A DNA stretch of 64,000 nt from Hydrogeniiclostridium mannosilyticum. GTDB taxonomy: Bacteria; Bacillota; Clostridia; Oscillospirales; Acutalibacteraceae. Both the position numbers and the translations under genes were made by a program. The notes beneath the pieces were generated by a model. The model searched no databases and was not told the origin of the DNA. It worked only from the letters and a program-made list of their open reading frames with translations. How positions within the stretch are numbered: the first letter of the stretch is position 1; each line of letters starts with the position of its first letter. The stretch is from NCBI RefSeq assembly GCF_003268275.1, contig NZ_QLYR01000004.1, positions 62,001 through 126,000 of the forward strand. The letters run 5' to 3'. Shown here in pieces: positions 45,575-54,607 of this stretch.

Positions 45575-45625
45575 AAAAGCCCGGCGCGTGGCACTGTGGC
45601 CGCCGCGCCGGGCTGCAAGCTTTTT
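45575..45625 (+). terminator. Terminator after ytaF
   Basis: GCCCGGCGCG (45579-45588) pairs with CGCGCCGGGC (45604-45613); outer AAAAAGC/GCTTTTT adds a T-run at 45621-45625 after a short bulge. Confidence 0.75.
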
Positions 45626-45707
45626 ATAGCCGCCTTCCGCTGCAAAAGGGCGGCCCTTCCCCGGGTGGTATTTTTCACCTTTTAGCGCTGCTTGGCTTGG
45701 GCCGGGC

Positions 45708-46208
45708 TCATGCCGGAAAGCAGCCGCGCCGGCGGCTCCCCGGCACACCGTACTGTTTTTTGCGGACTAGCTGCCACACCGGGTACCCCAGGGTGCACAG
45801 CGTTCGCTTTCTGTAAAAACCCAGCGACTCGTAGAGCCCGGGCTGCTCACCGTCGCCGTCCCCCGCGGGCAGCACCGCCGCCACCACGTCCCGTTCCGGG
45901 TCCAGGCAGGCCAGCATGGCGTTCAGCAGCTGCGTTGCAATCCCCCTGCGCCGGTAGCCGGGCGCCACGGCCAGAAAGCGCAGCATATTTCTACCGGCCG
46001 AAAACAAAACCACACCGGCCAGCTTGCCCCTATACCAAGCACAGAAGGCGTTCTTATTCAAAATACCCTGGTAAATCATTCTGCGGCAGTGCGTCAGGCC
46101 CTCTTCGGTGTCCAGGCTTGGGAAGCTCCAGCGCACCTGATCCACCAGTTCCATCCATGCGTCAAGATCCTGCGGCGCAGCCGGTCTAATTTCAACCTGT
46201 CGGTCCAT
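45708..46208 (-). CDS. GNAT family N-acetyltransferase
   Basis: A 166-residue protein, started at ATG 46208, six bases after GGAGG; an ATG two codons earlier abuts the binding site. FLAVAPGYRRRGIATQLLNAMLACL is the acetyl-CoA loop and helix; GEQPGLYESLGFYRKRTLCTLGYPVW is motif B. The C-terminal LVRKKQYGVPG ending is frequent in Clostridial GNATs. It lies 13 bases after the membrane protein gene on the same strand. Confidence 0.85.
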   Translation of the reverse strand: MDRQVEIRPAAPQDLDAWMELVDQVRWSFPSLDTEEGLTHCRRMIYQGILNKNAFCAWYRGKLAGVVLFSAGRNMLRFLAVAPGYRRRGIATQLLNAMLACLDPERDVVAAVLPAGDGDGEQPGLYESLGFYRKRTLCTLGYPVWQLVRKKQYGVPGSRRRGCFPA

Positions 46209-46221
46209 ACCCATCCTCCGT

Positions 46222-47136
46222 TTATTCCGTTATCTCACGCACCGCATAGACGTATTGTTCCCCTGTGGCCTCATTCGTGCGCAGCACATAGTCCATGCGC
46301 TTGTGCGCCTGCTGGGCGGAATCCGCCGAGGAACCGTCGTGATCCACCGATCCGGGCGTGACATATGCAACCCGCAGCACCGTGTCGCCATTTTCACTGC
46401 GTGCGCTCTCCGTGTAAGGCTCATAAGCGCTCTCCGAGCTGAATAAGGCCACATGGTACTGCGCCGTTTCCTCATCATAGGAGTAGAAGGTGTCCTCAGG
46501 GGTCCGTGGGCTCAGGCGGCAATCCGGGCCGAAAAGCATGCTGCACGCCGCGGACACATCGCCGACCGGAATCAGGGCGCGGCCCGCATCGTCGTACTCG
46601 GTGTAGGATGCCCCGTTGTCCGCCAGAATCGTCTGCCAGAGGGCGGCGTTCTGCACAAACTCGGGATCTGCCTTTTCCGGGCTCTCAAAGGGCTCGGGGT
46701 CCTGCATAACCACCGGGGCCAAAAAGCTGTCGTACGCCCTCAGGGCGCTGTCGTCCGTAGCCGCCTGGTAGATCTGCCTACCTGCCAATGTGGCAATTGC
46801 GCACACGCCCACCAGGGCCAGCGCCAGCACGAAAGCGCCAAGCGCGACGCCATACCGCCGCGTACCACGGCGGCGCTGGGCGCGCGGCTGCACAAGCGCC
46901 GCCCGCGGGGAATCCTCCGGTACGCCGTCGCGCAGCGATTCCCCCACCGGGAGAAAATCGTCCAGCTCCTCGTCCTGCGCCGCCTCCATGACCTCCTCTG
47001 GAGCCTCCTCCGGCGCGGCCTTCCCCTGCCCGCCATCCTCCGGCCGGGGCTTTACGGGGCTGGGGGCGTTCCGCTGCCCATCCTCCCGGTAATCCGCCGT
47101 AAAAACGTCAACCTCCGTCTTCGTCTTTTTCTCCAT
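46222..47136 (-). CDS. Single-pass membrane protein of unknown function
   Basis: A 304-residue protein behind GGACGGAG. The first 90 residues are hydrophilic and acidic (EEAPEEVMEAAQDEELDDFLP) then Arg-rich (RAQRRRGTRRYG), followed by one membrane segment (VALGAFVLALALVGVCAIATLA, about 96-117). The remaining 185 residues would face outside and contain a folded-looking part (LWQTILADNGASYTEYD, YHVALFSSESAYEPY, DYVLRTNEATGEQYVYAV). No family recognised. The proA gene ends 80 bases upstream of it, so it may share the proBA transcript. Confidence 0.65.
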   Translation of the reverse strand: MEKKTKTEVDVFTADYREDGQRNAPSPVKPRPEDGGQGKAAPEEAPEEVMEAAQDEELDDFLPVGESLRDGVPEDSPRAALVQPRAQRRRGTRRYGVALGAFVLALALVGVCAIATLAGRQIYQAATDDSALRAYDSFLAPVVMQDPEPFESPEKADPEFVQNAALWQTILADNGASYTEYDDAGRALIPVGDVSAACSMLFGPDCRLSPRTPEDTFYSYDEETAQYHVALFSSESAYEPYTESARSENGDTVLRVAYVTPGSVDHDGSSADSAQQAHKRMDYVLRTNEATGEQYVYAVREITE

Positions 47137-47216
47137 AGTCCGCTCCGTCCTTCCGCTTCCGGTTTGTTTTCAGCCGCCCTCTCACGCCGTCTTTTCCCGC
47201 GGCGCACGTTTACGCG

Positions 47217-48473
47217 TTAAACGCGAACCTGGCCGTCGCCTTCAATAATAAATTTGGATGAGGTAAGCTCGCAGACGCCCATTGGCCCGCGCGCATGCAG
47301 CTTTTGGGTGGAAATGCCGATCTCTGCGCCCAACCCGAGCTCGCCGCCGTCTGTAAAGCGCGTCGAACAGTTGACATAAACCGCGGCGGCGTCCACGCCG
47401 GCGGTAAAGGCGTTGGCATGCGCATAGCTGCCCGTAACAATGCACTCGCTGTGCCCGCTGGAATAAGCGGCGATATGGCTCATTGCCTCGTCTATATCCC
47501 GCACTACACGGACGCCCAGGATATAGTCGAGAAATTCGCGGGGCCAATCCTCCTCAGAGGCCGGTACTACGGCAAAACCGTGCCGGGTGAGGATTTCTTC
47601 CGAGCGGGGGCAGCAGCGCAGCTCTACCTGCTTTTGTGCGAGCTGTTCCGCCATCACCGGCAGAAACGCTTCCGCCACCGCCTCGTGCACCAGCACCTTT
47701 TCCAGCGCATTGCACACCGAGGGGCGCGAGGTCTTGCCGTTGTATAAAATACTGGCGGCCATCTGCAGGTCCGCGGAGTCGTCCACGTACAGGTGGCAGT
47801 TGCCCACCCCGGTTTCAATCACCGGCACATGGGCGTTCTCAACCACCGAGCGGATCAGCCCGGCGCCGCCGCGGGGGATCAGCACATCGAGGTACCCCGT
47901 CAGGTTCATCATCTCCAGCGAGGAAGCCCGGCTGGTGTCGCGCACAAGCTGCATCGCGCCAGACGGCAGCCCCGCCGCACAGGCGGCCTCCGCCATACAG
48001 TCCAGAATAGCGGTATTGCTGTGAATGGCCTCCTTGCCGCCGCGCAGGATCACGGCGTTGCCCGCCTTCAGGCACAGGGCGGCGGCATCCGCGGTGACGT
48101 TCGGGCGCGCCTCATAGATGATGCCAATAACCCCCAACGGCACCCGCACCCGGCGGATGCGCATGCCGTTGGGCCGCACACTGCCGCTGATAATGCTGCC
48201 GATGGGATCCTCCTGCGCGGCAACCTGGCGGATGCCGTCCGCCATTCCCTGAATCCGGGCAGGTGAAAGCGCCAGACGGTCCAGCAGGGATTCCGTCATC
48301 CCCGCCTCGCGCGCCGCCGCCAAGTCCAGCTCATTCTGCGCCAGCAGCTCATCCTCATGCTGCTCCAGCGCGTCCGCCATTGCATAAAGCGCCTTGTCCT
48401 TCAGCGCGCCCGCTACCGCCAGCGACTTTGCCGCCTCCCGGGCGCGGCTGCCCATTTCCTCCAAAACTGTCAT
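47217..48473 (-). CDS. proA: Gamma-glutamyl phosphate reductase
   Basis: A 418-residue protein, started at ATG 48473 eight bases after GGAGGG; a longer in-frame extension has no binding site. It has the aldehyde-dehydrogenase fold of ProA, with GVIGIIYEARPNVT, the catalytic Cys in SRPSVCNALEKVLVHE and ECIVTGSYAHANAF near the end. It reduces gamma-glutamyl phosphate to glutamate semialdehyde using NADPH, the second step of proline synthesis. It lies 151 bases downstream of proB on the same strand. proC is not in the window. Confidence 0.96.
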   Translation of the reverse strand: MTVLEEMGSRAREAAKSLAVAGALKDKALYAMADALEQHEDELLAQNELDLAAAREAGMTESLLDRLALSPARIQGMADGIRQVAAQEDPIGSIISGSVRPNGMRIRRVRVPLGVIGIIYEARPNVTADAAALCLKAGNAVILRGGKEAIHSNTAILDCMAEAACAAGLPSGAMQLVRDTSRASSLEMMNLTGYLDVLIPRGGAGLIRSVVENAHVPVIETGVGNCHLYVDDSADLQMAASILYNGKTSRPSVCNALEKVLVHEAVAEAFLPVMAEQLAQKQVELRCCPRSEEILTRHGFAVVPASEEDWPREFLDYILGVRVVRDIDEAMSHIAAYSSGHSECIVTGSYAHANAFTAGVDAAAVYVNCSTRFTDGGELGLGAEIGISTQKLHARGPMGVCELTSSKFIIEGDGQVRV

Positions 48474-48624
48474 ATCCGGGTCCCTCCAATCATCAACATT
48501 CCATTCTGCCGTAAAGGCAGAGATTATCCGCACACAGCCCGCTGCAAGGCCATAGAGCCGCGGGCGCTTTTTCCGCTTAAGGACGGACAAGGCCGCCCTA
48601 CTGCTATTGTAAACCGGGCGCGCT

Positions 48625-49419
48625 TTATTTTGTGCCGAAAATTGTCCCGATCTGCTCGCCGTCAAACAAACGGTAAAGATTTGCGGGCGTGGCGCCGCTC
48701 ATTACACAGCAGGGGATCCCCTTTTCGTTGGCCATCGCCGCCGCCGAGACCTTGGTAAACATGCCGCCCGTGCCGCGCGAGGTACCGGCCCCGCCCGCCA
48801 GGGCCCGTACCTCCGGGGTAATTTCAGCCACATAGGGGATGCGCCTGGCATCGGCGCTGGCCTTCGGGTTTGCATCGTAAAGGCCGTCGATATCCGTCAA
48901 AATAACCAGCAAATCGGCAGACGTCAAAATGGCGACCACCGCGGAGAGCGTATCGTTATCACCGATTTTCGCGCCGACAAGCTCGTCAACCGCCACCGTG
49001 TCGTTTTCATTGACCACGGGGATGATTCCCATCTCAAGCAGCTCACGGAAGGTATTTTCCACGTTTTTGCGCGTCGCCTGGTTGTTGAGCACATCGCTGG
49101 AAAGCAGCACCTGCGCCACGTTTTGGTTGTACTCGTCGAAAAATTTATCATAAATAAACATCAGCTCGCACTGGCCCACGGCGGCAACCGCCTGCTTGCG
49201 CTCTGTCTCCGCCGGGCGCTCGCGCAGGCCCAGCTTGCCCATGCCGACGCCGATGGCCCCCGAGGTCACCAGCACCACCTCCCTGCCGGAGTTTTGCAGG
49301 TCGCTGAGCACCTTGCAAAGCGCCTCGATCCGCCGCAGGTTCGGTTTGCCGTTTTCATAAGTCAGGGTCGAGGTTCCCACCTTGACCACAATTCTTTTTG
49401 CCTGTGTAATGTGTGACAT
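48625..49419 (-). CDS. proB: Glutamate 5-kinase
   Basis: A 264-residue protein started at ATG 49419. The amino-acid kinase fold is complete: RIVVKVGTSTLTYENGK, VVLVTSGAIGVGMGKLGL, IPVVNENDTVAVDE, LVILTDIDGLYDANP and GTGGMFTKVSAAAMANEKGIPCCVMSGA. It ends there, without the C-terminal PUA domain found in longer ProB proteins, a common short form in Firmicutes. It phosphorylates glutamate as the first, feedback-controlled step of proline synthesis. Its promoter region has no T-box consensus, unlike some Bacillus pro genes. Confidence 0.95.
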   Translation of the reverse strand: MSHITQAKRIVVKVGTSTLTYENGKPNLRRIEALCKVLSDLQNSGREVVLVTSGAIGVGMGKLGLRERPAETERKQAVAAVGQCELMFIYDKFFDEYNQNVAQVLLSSDVLNNQATRKNVENTFRELLEMGIIPVVNENDTVAVDELVGAKIGDNDTLSAVVAILTSADLLVILTDIDGLYDANPKASADARRIPYVAEITPEVRALAGGAGTSRGTGGMFTKVSAAAMANEKGIPCCVMSGATPANLYRLFDGEQIGTIFGTK

Positions 49420-49558
49420 CTTGTCGTTCTCCCATCCTCCGTATTGCGGGCCCCTCCCGCTTATCAGCGAAAAAAATTTCCGCTTCGGGGCCGCCCGCCA
49501 GGGGCATGCCCGGAAAGGAAATTCCAACTGCTCCAAAGCAGGGCTTTTCTTTATCATA

Positions 49559-49587
49559 ATTATACTGTGTATTCGGAAAAAAAGCCA
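49559..49587 (-). promoter_or_regulatory. Probable proBA promoter
   Basis: Minus strand TATAAT (49564-49559) with a weak -35 (TGGCTT, 49587-49582, spacer 17). The leader is about 130 bases. The gap 49420-49759 otherwise holds only the terminator of the next upstream gene. Confidence 0.5.
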
Positions 49588-49683
49588 GATGTTTACGGTT
49601 AAAAATTGGACAGGTGGCAAAAACACGCCTTTCCGCCCGCGTGGGGCCCAGCCGTTTAACGCCCCGCCGGAAGCGGCGGCCCC

Positions 49684-49731
49684 TAAAAACAAACAGGAGG
49701 GCCGCTGCCCCCGGGGCGGCGCGTCCTCCTG
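49684..49731 (-). terminator. Terminator of the DUF5722-like gene
   Basis: AACAGGAGG (49692-49700) pairs with CCTCCTGTT (49725-49733 region), with an inner GC-rich stem; on the minus strand the stem is followed by TTGTTTTT (49691-49684). Confidence 0.8.
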
Positions 49732-49759
49732 TTTATATTTATAAATTTTATAAAGCCGC

Positions 49760-51307
49760 TCAGCCGAACTCCGTCTCGCTGGAGCGGTCCGGGTCCCCGC
49801 AGAGCACGGTGGGATGCAGCAGGTAATCAAACAGCTCGGGGCTGATGATCTCGCGGGCGAAGAGGATGGCGATTTCCTCCGCGGGCGTATCCATGGCCTT
49901 GACGGCGGCGGCAATCGGCTTTGCTTCCCCGCGGTGGTTGGGCGCATCGGGGTCATAGCGGAAGATGCCCAGGTTTAGCCCAAATTCATGCAGGTTGTCC
50001 AGATAGGAGTGGTTCGCCATCATATCCACGGTCTTCATATTGCGGGCCTTCAGGTATTCCAGCACATAACCGGCGGCCGCCTGTTTTTCTTGCAGATCGC
50101 GCAGCGGGCCGTTTTCAGCGTTAAAGCCCTGCTCGCTGAATACGATGCGGCGCGGGGTCCCCCGGTACAGCAGCTGCGGCTGCGCCAGGTAAGCCTCCAG
50201 CACCTCCATGTTCTTATAGGTGATTTTCGGCGTGGCAAAATCAAAGGTCGCCCGGCGGTCGTTCCAAAAATCCGGCAGCCAGCTTTCCGGGTAGGGGTGG
50301 TGCGCTACATGCCAGGGAAAATCGCCGTCGCGCGCTGAAATCACGCCCAGGTGGTCGATAATGTCGCGCCCGTGGTAGAGCCGCAGCGGGTTTTCATGCA
50401 GCTCGTTCCAGTTGTTTGCCAGCGAGACATAGACCCTAAAGCCGCTGTAATGCCGTTTGCCGCAGATCCAGGCCAGGCGCATAGCCACACTGTACTCCTC
50501 GACATAATCCTTCACCGGCATCTCGCCCACATTGCCCCAGTTGGTTTGCAGGTTGATTTCATTGGAGATGATGACGCCGCCGATGCGTCCATACTTTTTG
50601 TCCGCGCGGGTGTAGCGCTCTGCCAGGAAGGACACAAACGCGCCGTACACCCGCTGGCCCGCCTCAGTGGTCATGTTAAACGCGCTGATAAACGCGCCCG
50701 GGTCGCCCCACTCATATTTTGGGTGGATGCAAACATCCAGCAGCGCCTGCTCCTCATGGGAGAAAAACTTGGACGGCGCGTTGAGCAGAATCAGGGTGTT
50801 GACCTCGTACCCGGCCATATTTTTTTCCAGCTTTTCCAGGCTGTCGCGGTAGAAATAATAGGTTTGGCCCTCAAATTCATAGGGGATGGTGTCCGGCTGC
50901 TCCTCCAGGGCGACCATAGCCGGCAGGTTGACGTCAAAACGAGACTGCTTAATGCCAAACTCCCGGCCCTCCTCGTGGGGGCAGACCAGGGTTTTGATGG
51001 TATCCGGCTGCGGATAGGGGTAGACATTTTCCGGCACATCCGGCGCGAAGTCGGTGACATAATGCGCCCCCTCCAGCTCCGTGCCGCCCTGGCGGCAGAA
51101 AAAGCGGCTGAGGGCCCGGTCATGGCCGTCGGCAAAGCGCGCGCAGGCGGCGGCGCCGCCGGTAAAGGCCAGCTCCTCCTGCGCAACCAGGCGCGGCGTT
51201 CCGTGCACGACGGGGGTCTCCTCCCGCAGTGTCACCGGGCCGCTGAACGCTTCATCCAGACAAAACCGCAGCATATTTTTCTCAACGGTAATGGTTTCTA
51301 ATTTCAT
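49760..51307 (-). CDS. DUF5722-like protein, probable clan GH-A TIM-barrel glycosidase
   Basis: A 515-residue protein. A beta-rich first part (residues 1-110) precedes a TIM-barrel-like region. Two clan GH-A hallmarks are visible: an Asn-Glu pair (Glu250 in VIISNEINLQ) as acid/base and Glu392 in IVFSEQGF as nucleophile. The overall pattern (HYVTDFAPDVPE, YGAFVSFLAERYT, HVAHHPYPESW, YVLEYLKARNMKTVDMM) resembles proteins carrying DUF5722, for which I know no characterised activity. No signal peptide, so cytoplasmic. It appears monocistronic with its own terminator and has no transporter or other glycosidase next to it. Confidence 0.6.
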   Translation of the reverse strand: MKLETITVEKNMLRFCLDEAFSGPVTLREETPVVHGTPRLVAQEELAFTGGAAACARFADGHDRALSRFFCRQGGTELEGAHYVTDFAPDVPENVYPYPQPDTIKTLVCPHEEGREFGIKQSRFDVNLPAMVALEEQPDTIPYEFEGQTYYFYRDSLEKLEKNMAGYEVNTLILLNAPSKFFSHEEQALLDVCIHPKYEWGDPGAFISAFNMTTEAGQRVYGAFVSFLAERYTRADKKYGRIGGVIISNEINLQTNWGNVGEMPVKDYVEEYSVAMRLAWICGKRHYSGFRVYVSLANNWNELHENPLRLYHGRDIIDHLGVISARDGDFPWHVAHHPYPESWLPDFWNDRRATFDFATPKITYKNMEVLEAYLAQPQLLYRGTPRRIVFSEQGFNAENGPLRDLQEKQAAAGYVLEYLKARNMKTVDMMANHSYLDNLHEFGLNLGIFRYDPDAPNHRGEAKPIAAAVKAMDTPAEEIAILFAREIISPELFDYLLHPTVLCGDPDRSSETEFG

Positions 51308-51394
51308 TGGTAAACAGCATCCTTTCTGCGTATATATTCAAAGGCCGGGACTCCCCAAGCTTTTCCGGCCCTTGCAGCGAACGACAGGGGGCGT

Positions 51395-51898
51395 TTACTT
51401 CCCGGTTTTCTGCCGGATGAACGCACGGAAATCCGCCCAAGTTCCCCTGGAAAAGCCCTCCTTATCCACTAAAACAGCCAGGTTTTTCGGCAGCAGCAGT
51501 ATGCATAGGCGTTTGGTCTCCTTCACCTTTTGCACCTGGCTGTACTGGCAGGAGACCTTCCCGCCGCTCTGCCTGTTGTACAGAGTAAACTCCCCGTCGG
51601 AAAAAGAGACCTCGGTCTCCACCTCCGCATGGTACCGCTCCTGGTGGCTCTGGTAGAGCGCGCGGGCCTGCTTGGCCGGGAGCCTGTAGTAAACAACCCC
51701 CAACGCGGCGGCCGCAAAAAAGAAAAGGAGCGAAAAAAACGAAAAGCCCTCCAGAACCCAGTTTGCTACCCCCGCGCCGGCAAACAGAACCAAAAACACC
51801 ACCGAATACACCTTTGATGAGGTTTTCTGGGTCGCCCGGACCATTTCCTCCAGGCACACCCGCGTATAGCGGCAGCGGTTTTCATATAGATTTTTCAT
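51395..51898 (-). CDS. YcxB-like membrane protein
   Basis: A 167-residue protein, started at ATG 51898 after AGGGGATTGG; a longer frame upstream has no site. Two adjacent membrane segments (VYSVVFLVLFAGAGVANWVLEG and FFSLLFFFAAAALGVVYYRL, about 30-72) precede a small C-terminal domain (VSFSDGEFTLYNRQSGGKVSCQYSQVQKVKETKRLCILLL) of the YcxB type. These proteins are short and of unknown role. It lies alone between the DUF5722-like gene and pnp, which has a terminator before it. Confidence 0.75.
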   Translation of the reverse strand: MKNLYENRCRYTRVCLEEMVRATQKTSSKVYSVVFLVLFAGAGVANWVLEGFSFFSLLFFFAAAALGVVYYRLPAKQARALYQSHQERYHAEVETEVSFSDGEFTLYNRQSGGKVSCQYSQVQKVKETKRLCILLLPKNLAVLVDKEGFSRGTWADFRAFIRQKTGK

Positions 51899-52032
51899 TG
51901 CCCAATCCCCTATCCTCTCAGCCGGTTCCGCTTTTTCCATGCGGAAAAGGGCGGCGCCGGCCATTCGTCACGTTTATTAAGCCACTTTCAGCGCCTATTG
52001 TCAAGCCCCTTGCCGAAATTCAGGGCGTACAA

Positions 52033-52070
52033 AAGCAGGCTGCGCGGCAGATTTACGGCGCAGCCTGCTT
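52033..52070 (-). terminator. pnp terminator
   Basis: AAGCAGGCTGCGC (52033-52045) pairs exactly with GCGCAGCCTGCTT (52058-52070) around 12 bases; on the minus strand it ends in TTTTG. Confidence 0.8.
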
Positions 52071-52099
52071 ACAGGCACTATTTTTCTGAACGCAGAGCT

Positions 52100-54367
52100 T
52101 TATTCCTTCGGCTGGTTGGTGTTGGCAATAAAGCCGTTGCTGGCGCGGGGGCGGTCGTCCCTGCGGTCCGAGCGGCGGTCATAACGGCGATCGTCCCTGC
52201 GGTCGCGGCTGTCGCGGCTGTCGCGGCGGGGGCCGCGCGGCGCGTCGGAAATTTCGTTTTCCGGCGTAAGGCCGTCGATCTCAATCAGTGCATCCCGGCG
52301 TGAAAGGTTTAGGCGGCCCTTGTCGTCAATCTCCAGTACCTTGACCACAATTTCGTCGCCCACATTGACCACGTCCGTGACCTTTTCCGTGCGCTTGACA
52401 TCCAGGCGGGAGATGTGGACCAGGCCCTCTTTACCGGGCGCAATCTCCACAAAGGCACCGAAATCCATAAGCCGGGTGACCTTGCCGTTATAGAACGAGC
52501 CGGGCTCCGGATCGTTGACAATGGTGTCGATAATTGTGATGGCACGCTGGCAGTTGTCGAGATCCAGGCCGGAAACATACACATGCCCATCCTCCTCGAC
52601 ATCCATTTTGACGTCGCACTCGGCGCAGATTTTCTGGATAACCTTGCCGCCCGTGCCAATGACCTCGCGGATTTTATCCACCGGAATGACGATGGTGAGC
52701 ATTTTCGGCGCATATTTGGAGAGCTCCTTGCGCGGCTCTGCAATCGCCTTGCTCATGACCGCGTCGATGATATAATTTCTCGCCGCATGGGTCTTCTCCA
52801 GAGCTTCCTTGACCATCTCGGGCGTGAGGCCGTCGATCTTCAGGTCCATCTGAATGGCTGTGATGCCTTCCTTTGTACCCGCGACCTTAAAGTCCATGTC
52901 GCCGAAGAAATCCTCCAGGCCCTGGATGTCCACCATCGTCATCCAGCGGGAGCCCTCGGTGATCAGGCCGCAGGAGATGCCCGCGACCGGCGCCTTAATC
53001 GGTACGCCCGCAGCCATCAGCGCCAGCGTGCTGCCGCAGATGGACGCCTGTGAGGTGGATCCGTTGGAGCTGAGCACCTCTGAAACAAGGCGCAGCGCAT
53101 AGGGGAACTCCTCCACCGGCGGGATAACCGGCAGCAGCGCGCGCTCAGCCAGCGCGCCGTGCCCAATCTCGCGGCGGCCGGGGCCGCGGCTGGGCCGGGT
53201 TTCGCCCACGGAGTAGGAGGGGAAATTATATTGATGCATGTAGCGCTTGAACTCTTCATCATCGATGCCGTCGAGCATCTGCTGGTCGCTCACCGGGCCC
53301 AGCGTCGCCACCGTGAGCACCTGCGTCTGTCCGCGGGTAAACATGCCGGAGCCATGCACACGGGGCAGCAGGTCAATTTCCGCCGCCAGCGGGCGCATGT
53401 CATTCATGCCGCGGCCGTCCACACGCTTCTGCTCGTCCAGCAGCCAGCGGCGCACCACATATTTCTGCGTCTTGTACAGGCACTCCTCCAGCTGCGCCTC
53501 CTGGCCGGGGTATTTTTCGTCAAACTTCTCATGCACGGCATCGTAAATGGGCTTAAGCCGGGCGTCGCGTACGGTTTTGTCGTCGGTGTCCAATGCCTTG
53601 CAGATGTCCGCCAGGGCAAAGGCGCGGACCTCGTCCTGCATTTCATCGCTGGCATGCACGGCATCGTAGGTAAACTTTTCCTTGCCGATCTGCGCCTGGA
53701 TTTCCTTGATAAAGGCGATAATCTTCTGGTTGTATTCATGGCCCGCCATGATGCCGTTATACATTTCCTCATCGCTCACAATGTCGGCGCCGGCCTCGAT
53801 CATGGCGATGCGGCTGCCGGTAGAGGCAACGGTCACCGCCATGCGGCTGGCCTTTTTCTGCTCCGCTGTGGGGTTGATGATATATTCGCCGTCCACCATG
53901 CCCACGGAGACGCCGGAAATGGGACCGTTCCAGGGGATGTCGGAGATGGAAAGCGCAATAGAGGTGCCCACCATGGCGGCGATTTCAGGCGAACAGTCGT
54001 GGTCCACGCTCATCACCGTGCAGACAATGGACACATCGTTGCGCATATCCTTGGGGAACAGCGGGCGGATGGGGCGGTCAATCACCCGGCTGGTCAGGAC
54101 GGCCTTTTCGCTGGGGCGGCCCTCCCGCTTCAGAAACGAGCCCGGTATTTTGCCCACCGAATAGAGCTTTTCCTCAAAATCGACGGAAAGCGGAAAGAAA
54201 TCGATGCCGTCACGGGGCTTTGCCGATGCCGTCGCCGCCACATGCACCACGGTCTCGCCGTAGCGCACTAGACAGGCGCCGTTCGCCAGGCCCGCCATTT
54301 TTCCGGTTTCAACCACCAGCGGGCGGCCCGCGAAGTCGGTCTCAAAGACTTTAAAATTTTCAAACAT
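52100..54367 (-). CDS. pnp: Polyribonucleotide nucleotidyltransferase (PNPase)
   Basis: A 755-residue protein, started at ATG 54367 behind TGGAGGAAAC. The two RNase PH domains, the linking helical domain, KH (IPVDKIREVIGTGGKVIQKI) and S1 (GSFYNGKVTRLMDFGAFVEIAPGKEGLVHIS) are in normal order. The tail is Arg/Asp-rich (DSRDSRDRRDDRRYDRRSDR), longer and more repetitive than in most PNPases, and could add RNA affinity. It degrades RNA 3' to 5' with phosphate, as part of the RNA degradosome. It normally directly follows rpsO; here a recombinase and a surface protein gene intervene. Confidence 0.97.
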   Translation of the reverse strand: MFENFKVFETDFAGRPLVVETGKMAGLANGACLVRYGETVVHVAATASAKPRDGIDFFPLSVDFEEKLYSVGKIPGSFLKREGRPSEKAVLTSRVIDRPIRPLFPKDMRNDVSIVCTVMSVDHDCSPEIAAMVGTSIALSISDIPWNGPISGVSVGMVDGEYIINPTAEQKKASRMAVTVASTGSRIAMIEAGADIVSDEEMYNGIMAGHEYNQKIIAFIKEIQAQIGKEKFTYDAVHASDEMQDEVRAFALADICKALDTDDKTVRDARLKPIYDAVHEKFDEKYPGQEAQLEECLYKTQKYVVRRWLLDEQKRVDGRGMNDMRPLAAEIDLLPRVHGSGMFTRGQTQVLTVATLGPVSDQQMLDGIDDEEFKRYMHQYNFPSYSVGETRPSRGPGRREIGHGALAERALLPVIPPVEEFPYALRLVSEVLSSNGSTSQASICGSTLALMAAGVPIKAPVAGISCGLITEGSRWMTMVDIQGLEDFFGDMDFKVAGTKEGITAIQMDLKIDGLTPEMVKEALEKTHAARNYIIDAVMSKAIAEPRKELSKYAPKMLTIVIPVDKIREVIGTGGKVIQKICAECDVKMDVEEDGHVYVSGLDLDNCQRAITIIDTIVNDPEPGSFYNGKVTRLMDFGAFVEIAPGKEGLVHISRLDVKRTEKVTDVVNVGDEIVVKVLEIDDKGRLNLSRRDALIEIDGLTPENEISDAPRGPRRDSRDSRDRRDDRRYDRRSDRRDDRPRASNGFIANTNQPKE

Positions 54368-54428
54368 ACTGTTTCCTCCAGTTTGGCCCCTCGCTATAGC
54401 CGGGCCAAATTCCTTGATTCCTTTATTT

Positions 54429-54457
54429 TTTATAATAATACCATACCATTGCATCAA
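54429..54457 (-). promoter_or_regulatory. pnp promoter
   Basis: Minus strand: TTGATG (54457-54452), a 17-base spacer and TATAAA (54434-54429). It gives pnp its own promoter, independent of rpsO. Confidence 0.7.
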
Positions 54458-54504
54458 TTTATAGTCTTTTTTGGATTTCTTACCGAAAAATATTTAGAAA
54501 TCCG

Positions 54505-54540
54505 TAAAAAAATGGTCCCCAGCGGAAAGCTCCGCTGGGG
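54505..54540 (-). terminator. Terminator of the surface protein gene
   Basis: CCCCAGCGGA (54517-54526) pairs with TCCGCTGGGG (54531-54540); on the minus strand seven T follow within ACCATTTTTTTA (54516-54505). Confidence 0.88.
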
Positions 54541-54607
54541 ATTGAGAAGGTTTTAGTCTTGTAATCAAATTGAATCTCGCCCGGCCTTCCAGCCGGAACA
54601 GATCAGC

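Noticed and set aside
49420-49560. A T-box or riboswitch before proB
   Set aside because: The conserved T-box sequence (GGGTGG-ACCGCG type) is absent and no convincing antiterminator/terminator pair was found.
53159-54271. A 370-codon plus-strand open frame
   Set aside because: Antisense to pnp, His/Ala/Gly-rich, no binding site.
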